Of a stretch of DNA of 64,000 nucleotides, positions 59,742 to 64,000 are shown in pieces (the first letter of the stretch is position 1; every line of letters begins with the position of its first letter). Source of the DNA: Pirellulales bacterium (GTDB lineage: Bacteria > Planctomycetota > Planctomycetia > Pirellulales > Lacipirellulaceae); the NCBI GenBank assembly GCA_022448265.1, contig JAKVCC010000012.1:62001-126000 (forward strand), given 5' to 3'. The position numbers and the translations under genes were made by a program. A model generated the notes under the pieces. The model was not told where the DNA came from. It did no database searches and saw nothing but the letters and a program-made list of their open reading frames with translations.

Positions 59742-62213
59742 ATGCCAAAGGCGTTAATGATTGATCCACAAGAGATGCGGTTGACGAATTCGCTTGCATT
59801 GAAACCGATTCCCCTCAATCAGTATGACAAGGCCATCGGTGATGAATTGTCATGCGGCAATGTGACTAAAGAGGATCTGAGATATATTCAGCGCGACATG
59901 ATGGTTATTCGCGCGTTTGAAAGCATGCTGGAGTCGGTGAAGAAACAAGGGCACTACCAAAACATTGAATACAACCATCGCGGGCCGGCGCATCTTTCCA
60001 TTGGCCAGGAAGCATCAGCAGTGGGACAAGCGTTCTTGCTGGATGCCGACGACCATATCTTTGGTTCGCATCGCTCACACGGTGAAATCTTAGCGAAGAG
60101 CCTGTCAGCCATCCGCAAAATGGACGACGCCCAGCTGGAGTCGATGATGTCGGACTACCTGGGCGGCGATTGTCTTCAGGCCGTGGAGGGCGATTGTCAG
60201 GGTGACATGCAACAGTTGGCCGTGGAGTTCATCGTTTATGGAACGTTGGCAGAAATATTTGCCCGCGACACGGGGGTCAATCGAGGATTTGGCGGTTCCA
60301 TGCACGCTTTCTTCCCGCCGCTGGGTGTTTATCCGAACAATGCGATTGTTGGTGCCTCGGCAGATATTGCGGTGGGAGCGGCACTCTACAAGCACGTCAA
60401 CCGCCAGGCCGGTATCGTGATCGCCAACATCGGCGACGCGGCCGCTGCGTGCGGACCGACTTGGGAAGCGCTTTGCTTTGCAACTATGGATCAGTTTAAG
60501 GAGTTGTGGGACGAAGCACACCGGGGCGGATTACCTTTGATCATGAATTTCGTTAATAACTTTTATGGGATGGGGGGGCAGCCGGTAGGCGAGACGATGG
60601 GCTTTAAAGTCCTCGCGCGGATGGGAGCCGGATTGACGCCGAATCAAATGCATGCCGAACGGGTGGACGGCTATGATCCGCTGGCGGTAGTGGATGCGAT
60701 CCGCCGCAAACGCGACATTATTTCTCGCGGTGAGGGTCCGGTACTCTTGGATACTGTCACGTATCGATTCAGCGGCCACTCGCCGTCGGACGCCAGTTCC
60801 TATCGTGAAAAAGATGAGATTGACGCATGGCAAGAGATCGACCCACTCAGTACCTTTGCTGCCAGGCTGTCGGAGTCAGGGGTCTGCTCGCAACATGATA
60901 TCGATGAAGTGCAAGGTTGGGTCGACGAGCTCATCTTAAAGTCCTATCGCAAGGCGGTCGATTTGGATATTTCGCCCCGGGCCGACCAGAAGAACACAGG
61001 TTGCCTGCTTGAGCAGGTGATGTTTTCGAATACGCGTGTCGAAAAAATGGACGAGCGCGAGGTGGAAACGCTGATGCCGTTGGCCGACAACCTGCGCGTG
61101 AAGCAATTGGCAAAGCGCAGTCGCACGGGGCTCGACGACGCTGGCAAACCACTGCCAAAACAGCGCTGTATCGGTATCCGCGACGCCTTATTTGAAGCGA
61201 TTGCCGATCGTTTCTACTCCGATCCTACACTCATTGCCTATGGCGAAGAGAATCGCGACTGGGGAGGAGCGTTTGCTGTTTACCGCGGGCTGACCGAGGC
61301 GCTTCCCTATCACCGGCTCTTTAATTCGCCCATCAGTGAAGGGGCAATCGTTGGGACCGCTGTGGGTTATGCTTTGGAGGGCGGGCGAGTGTTGGCTGAA
61401 CTGATGTACTGCGATTTCATGGGCCGCGCGGGAGACGAAATTTTCAATCAGCTTGCCAAGTGGCAGTCTATGTCGGGAGGTTTGCTGAAAATGCCAGTGG
61501 TGCTGCGAGTTTCGGTCGGCTCCAAGTACGGAGCGCAGCACAGCCAGGACTGGGCCAGTATGTGCGCTCATATTCCTGGATTGAAAGTTGTGTTTCCTGC
61601 CACGCCCTATGACGCGAAGGGACTTATGTACTCAGCCTTGCTGGGGACCGATCCGGTGATTTTTTTCGAGAGCCAGCGGATCTACGATACGGCGGAGCTA
61701 TTTCACGAGGGTGGCGTGCCGACAGGGGCTTACGAAATCCCAATTGGCGAGCCGGATGTGAAAAAACCGGGGACCGATCTGACGATCCTGTCGATTGGGG
61801 CAACTCTTTACCGGGCTCTCGAAGCAGCAGAGCAGTTGCAGCAGCATCAAATTTCGTGTGAGGTGATCGATGCACGTTCGATCGTGCCTTTCAACTACGA
61901 CAAGGTGATTGAGTCGGTTAAGAAGACTCGCAAGATTATTCTTACTTCCGACGCGTGCGAACGAGGCAGTGCCTTGCAGACGATGGCCGCCAAGATTACG
62001 CAGCTGGCTTTCGACGAACTCGACGCCCCACCCGTCGTCGTAGGGGCGCGCAATTGGATCACACCGGCAGATGAAATTGAGGACGCGTTTTTCCCACAGC
62101 CTGCCGACATTGTCGATGCAGTCCACGAGCATATCATGCCGCTGTCCGGCTACGCGCCGCAGCGGGAATGTTCGAGCCAGGACCTGCTGCGCCGGAGCGC
62201 GGCAGGAGTTTGA
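59742..62213 (+). CDS. Fused E1 alpha-beta subunit of a 2-oxoacid dehydrogenase complex
   Basis: E1 decarboxylates a 2-oxoacid with thiamine diphosphate and passes the acyl group to E2. The protein has 823 residues from the ATG at 59742 (GGAG ten bases upstream). The alpha half has [40 protein letters not shown], and the cofactor site [20 protein letters not shown] (in the place of GDG...N), with [20 protein letters not shown]. The beta half starts about residue 475 ([77 protein letters not shown]) and ends with [20 protein letters not shown] and [19 protein letters not shown]. Fusion of the two subunits in one chain is known but less common than separate genes. The specificity (pyruvate, acetoin or branched-chain type) cannot be settled by eye. 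Confidence 0.93.
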   Translation: MPKALMIDPQEMRLTNSLALKPIPLNQYDKAIGDELSCGNVTKEDLRYIQRDMMVIRAFESMLESVKKQGHYQNIEYNHRGPAHLSIGQEASAVGQAFLLDADDHIFGSHRSHGEILAKSLSAIRKMDDAQLESMMSDYLGGDCLQAVEGDCQGDMQQLAVEFIVYGTLAEIFARDTGVNRGFGGSMHAFFPPLGVYPNNAIVGASADIAVGAALYKHVNRQAGIVIANIGDAAAACGPTWEALCFATMDQFKELWDEAHRGGLPLIMNFVNNFYGMGGQPVGETMGFKVLARMGAGLTPNQMHAERVDGYDPLAVVDAIRRKRDIISRGEGPVLLDTVTYRFSGHSPSDASSYREKDEIDAWQEIDPLSTFAARLSESGVCSQHDIDEVQGWVDELILKSYRKAVDLDISPRADQKNTGCLLEQVMFSNTRVEKMDEREVETLMPLADNLRVKQLAKRSRTGLDDAGKPLPKQRCIGIRDALFEAIADRFYSDPTLIAYGEENRDWGGAFAVYRGLTEALPYHRLFNSPISEGAIVGTAVGYALEGGRVLAELMYCDFMGRAGDEIFNQLAKWQSMSGGLLKMPVVLRVSVGSKYGAQHSQDWASMCAHIPGLKVVFPATPYDAKGLMYSALLGTDPVIFFESQRIYDTAELFHEGGVPTGAYEIPIGEPDVKKPGTDLTILSIGATLYRALEAAEQLQQHQISCEVIDARSIVPFNYDKVIESVKKTRKIILTSDACERGSALQTMAAKITQLAFDELDAPPVVVGARNWITPADEIEDAFFPQPADIVDAVHEHIMPLSGYAPQRECSSQDLLRRSAAGV

Positions 62214-62286
62214 CCGGCGGTGCAATTGTTGACCCCTGCGTCAATGAGCCACCAGGGCCAAACGTATCTTAACGGGAGGTGGCGAT

Positions 62287-62436
62287 TTGCTGAGAGTGAC
62301 AAGGGTTCTTTGGTGGCGCTGGTGTCAATTGGAAGAAAAGCATGAGTTTGCCGCAAAAAAAATCCGTATCGTGATGGTCACCCTGGCCGTATCTGGAGTG
62401 GTGGCCCTCGGTTGGATGATCAGGGGCCACGGCTGA
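62287..62436 (+). CDS. Candidate 49-residue single-span membrane protein
   Basis: A TTG at 62287 follows GGGAGGTGG at a spacing of five bases, an excellent ribosome site. The frame has a basic, Trp-rich N-terminus (LRVTRVLWWRWCQLEEK) and one membrane segment (IRIVMVTLAVSGVVALGWMI). It lies 73 bases after the E1 stop on the same strand and could be the last gene of the deoR-E1 transcript. Its 3' end overlaps a second small membrane frame on the minus strand by 17 bases. Confidence 0.4.
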   Translation: MLRVTRVLWWRWCQLEEKHEFAAKKIRIVMVTLAVSGVVALGWMIRGHG

Positions 62437-62530
62437 AGACGGCCAATCCGAAACCGGTGGCCAGGACTAATACCCGCGCGAGAATGATTCTCAAGCCAGC
62501 CTTCGGCTCGCGGCCAAACGATTTGCTCAT
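62420..62530 (-). CDS. Candidate 36-residue single-span membrane protein
   Basis: The ATG at 62530 has a very good ribosome site, AGAAGGA, with about six bases between. The frame reads SKSFGREPKAGLRIILARVL and then VLATGFGLAVFSRGP, a basic N-terminus and one short membrane helix. It starts 53 bases after the stop of the zinc dehydrogenase gene on the same strand, so the two may be co-transcribed. It overlaps the tail of a plus-strand small frame. No family is recognised. Confidence 0.45.
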   Translation of the reverse strand: MSKSFGREPKAGLRIILARVLVLATGFGLAVFSRGP

Positions 62531-62583
62531 TGGGTTCCTTCTCAAGGTCACAAGTGCCCATAAAAGGCCGCGTCGCTGGGGAG

Positions 62584-63621
62584 TTACTCCAAGTCGATGA
62601 TAGCTTTGACGACCCCATCACGGTAGTCGGCGACCAGGTCAAACGCGTCCTTGCTCTGGGAGAACGGAAACCGGTGTGTGATCAATTGGTCAATCCGCTC
62701 GGGCCACTCGCCAATCAGATCAAGCGCCTGTTGCACGCAGCCTCGTTGGCGGCGGATGTTGACAATCGTGATTTCCTTTCGACGAATTTGCTCGGGTTGA
62801 AATCGGATGGAGTCGGATTGCGGGATCCCCAAGATCAGAAGCTTGCCGCCAGGGCGTAACAGGCGGATTGCTTGGTCAATTGCCTTTTGCTGTCCACAGC
62901 ATTCGAAGACGGCATCGAGGCCGTCAGGCGCTCGCTCGAAGATCTCGGCTTCGATGTCTTGGTGCGCAGGATTCCCTGTCCACGTCGAACCTGCCCGCCG
63001 AGCGGCAGCGCAGCGATTAACGATCAGGTCGGTGCCGTAGACCTGTTCGCACCCAAGATGGAGTGCCCGCAACAATACCGTCCGTCCGATGGGCCCCATT
63101 CCCAGAATGCCCACGCGCTCGTCGCCGCTCAAGGCGGCTTGCTGCACAGCGTAGATAGCGATTGCCAGTGGCTCGGAGACTGTGGCCGCGGCCATGCTGA
63201 GCTCGTCTTCTATCTTGAAGCAATTCTGCTCTGGCATGACCAGATATTCCGACAGACTACCCTCCGCCTGCCCGGGGCAGCCAAGAAACCGGTTGCGTCG
63301 ACACGTGTTTTCGCGCTGCGACCGGCACTGGTCGCACTTGCCGCACGTCATTGCCGGCTCGATTGCGACTCGGTCGCCCACGCTCACGCGCGTCGCCTGG
63401 GGTCCCACTTCCATGACCGTCCCGGCGCACTCGTGGCCGACCGCAAACGGGTAGACGACAACCTGGCTCCCAATGCGCCCACTTGCATAATAATGGATGT
63501 CCGAGCCACATACGCCCACCGCGCCAAGTCGGATTTTGACGTCGGTGCCCTCCCGGAGTTCGGGCGCAGGCACTTCCCGCAGTTCCATTTCGCGTAGGCC
63601 GGTAAGTTGGAAGGATTTCAT
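62584..63621 (-). CDS. Zinc-dependent sorbitol-dehydrogenase-like enzyme
   Basis: The enzyme belongs to the medium-chain zinc dehydrogenases and should oxidise a polyol or sugar with NAD(P). The protein has 345 residues, the usual length. Catalytic zinc ligands are Cys38 (VGVCGSDIHYY) and His-Glu in FAVGHECAGTVMEVG, with an acidic residue in TVSEPLAIAIYAV. The structural zinc site is complete (CGKCDQCRSQRENTC). The nucleotide fold starts ERVGILGMGPIGRTVLLRAL, with TDLI in the place that distinguishes NAD from NADP. The HYY segment after GSDI is characteristic of sorbitol/L-iditol dehydrogenases. It is convergent with the E1 gene and is thought to belong to the same catabolic locus; small membrane frames lie between them. 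Confidence 0.93.
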   Translation of the reverse strand: MKSFQLTGLREMELREVPAPELREGTDVKIRLGAVGVCGSDIHYYASGRIGSQVVVYPFAVGHECAGTVMEVGPQATRVSVGDRVAIEPAMTCGKCDQCRSQRENTCRRNRFLGCPGQAEGSLSEYLVMPEQNCFKIEDELSMAAATVSEPLAIAIYAVQQAALSGDERVGILGMGPIGRTVLLRALHLGCEQVYGTDLIVNRCAAARRAGSTWTGNPAHQDIEAEIFERAPDGLDAVFECCGQQKAIDQAIRLLRPGGKLLILGIPQSDSIRFQPEQIRRKEITIVNIRRQRGCVQQALDLIGEWPERIDQLITHRFPFSQSKDAFDLVADYRDGVVKAIIDLE

Positions 63622-63844
63622 TGCAGGCTTTCTTGCTGGTGGATAGCGCTATGAGACCATGGCGAATATACTGTAACACGCGTTCCAGGGCAGGTCCGCC
63701 CTTTGCCGGTTGCCGATTTGTTTGACTCCATGATTCTTCCCAAACCGGAAAATTGTGGCTGACCTAATCGTATCGCCGGCACCGTTTTATTATGATGGGC
63801 AAAGATAATTTGTTCAGGAAGGTCCTTTAGCAGGGGTAAGTATC

Positions 63845-64000
63845 GTGGCCGATGTTTTTCGTTACTCATTCCAACAGCATTCTTTTTTAACCGGCGCGAC
63901 GTGGTCGATGATGATTTCCGCTACCGTTCGCCGTGTGAGAATTGGGTCCGGGTTCCACCCATGCGTCTTGGTTGGCGTGGCGGCGGTGCTGTGGCTCGTT
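63845..64000 (+). CDS. 5' end of a probably exported protein, cut by window edge
   Basis: A frame opens with GTG at 63845, about eight bases after AGGGGTAA, and stays open for 52 codons to the window end. The sequence near the edge, RRVRIGSGFHPCVLVGVAAV followed by LWLV, resembles the start of a signal peptide, so the true start may be one of the two ATGs at 63908 and 63911. Too little is visible to name a family. The gap from 63622 to here contains the start region of the zinc dehydrogenase and nothing else that I can call. Confidence 0.4.
   Translation, partial: MADVFRYSFQQHSFLTGATWSMMISATVRRVRIGSGFHPCVLVGVAAVLWLV

Noticed and set aside
44257-63621. Bacterial microcompartment locus for fucose/rhamnose
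   Set aside because: The DeoR regulator and class II aldolase fit, but I see no shell-protein genes (BMC or EutN/CcmL type) and none of the other typical enzymes.
44257-63621. Inositol catabolic operon
   Set aside because: A DeoR regulator, an isomerase-type barrel, and a ribose-type importer occur, but no IolC kinase, IolD, IolB or IolG-type protein is recognisable.
1-64000. tRNA genes, CRISPR arrays, insertion sequences or prophage
   Set aside because: I looked through the gene-free gaps for tRNA-like arms, regularly spaced repeats and transposase or integrase motifs and found none that I could support.

Overview
The window looks like chromosomal DNA of a planctomycete, most likely of the Pirellula/Rhodopirellula/Blastopirellula type. 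The evidence is the set of families almost confined to that phylum: two DUF1559 pilin-like proteins, DUF1501 next to DUF1549/DUF1553, planctomycete cytochrome-c (PSCyt1) domains, a DUF1080 protein, PEP-CTERM/dockerin proteins, a decayed sulfatase and an MfnB-like protein. Genes are loosely packed on both strands with many gene-free gaps of 300-900 bases. I found no tRNA, rRNA, CRISPR array, insertion sequence or phage gene.

Layout. 1-10 kb: secreted proteins. These are a glycosidase-like protein cut by the left edge, a lipoprotein and DUF1559 protein arranged divergently, a sialidase-like protein, and a giant ORF that reads as two PEP-CTERM proteins fused in frame, followed by an RTX-like remnant. 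10-25 kb: mostly housekeeping genes (leuCD behind a strong leader hairpin, bioB, RNase D, a NhaD/ArsB-type transporter, a short RicT/PSP1 protein, an MfnB-like enzyme, a PHA-granule-type small protein) mixed with planctomycete hypothetical proteins. 25-30 kb: STN-domain and TPR proteins, a frameshifted sulfatase fragment, and a second DUF1559-lipoprotein pair. 30.8-36.7 kb: an imuA-imuB-dnaE2 mutagenesis cassette. 37-44 kb: a DUF1501, DUF1549/DUF1553 and cytochrome-WD40 trio, with paired hairpins between the last two. 44.2-63.6 kb: a carbohydrate catabolic locus.

The catabolic locus is the most system-like part. A DeoR regulator and a fused E1 alpha/beta 2-oxoacid dehydrogenase run rightward. 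From the same intergenic region, E2, E3, a PHP-domain protein, a class II aldolase/short-chain dehydrogenase fusion and an oversized two-Rossmann medium-chain dehydrogenase run leftward. They are followed by a sugar isomerase/epimerase, a DUF1080 protein and a ribose-type ABC importer (binding protein, ATPase, permease). A zinc sorbitol-dehydrogenase-like enzyme lies beyond E1. I recognise no sugar kinase, no sugar isomerase of the rhamnose or fucose type, and no microcompartment shell protein. I therefore infer import of a free sugar or polyol, oxidation, aldol cleavage, and oxidation of a 2-oxoacid to an acyl-CoA by a dedicated dehydrogenase complex. The substrate is unknown.

All calls rest on reading the sequence and recalled family motifs; no database search was run.
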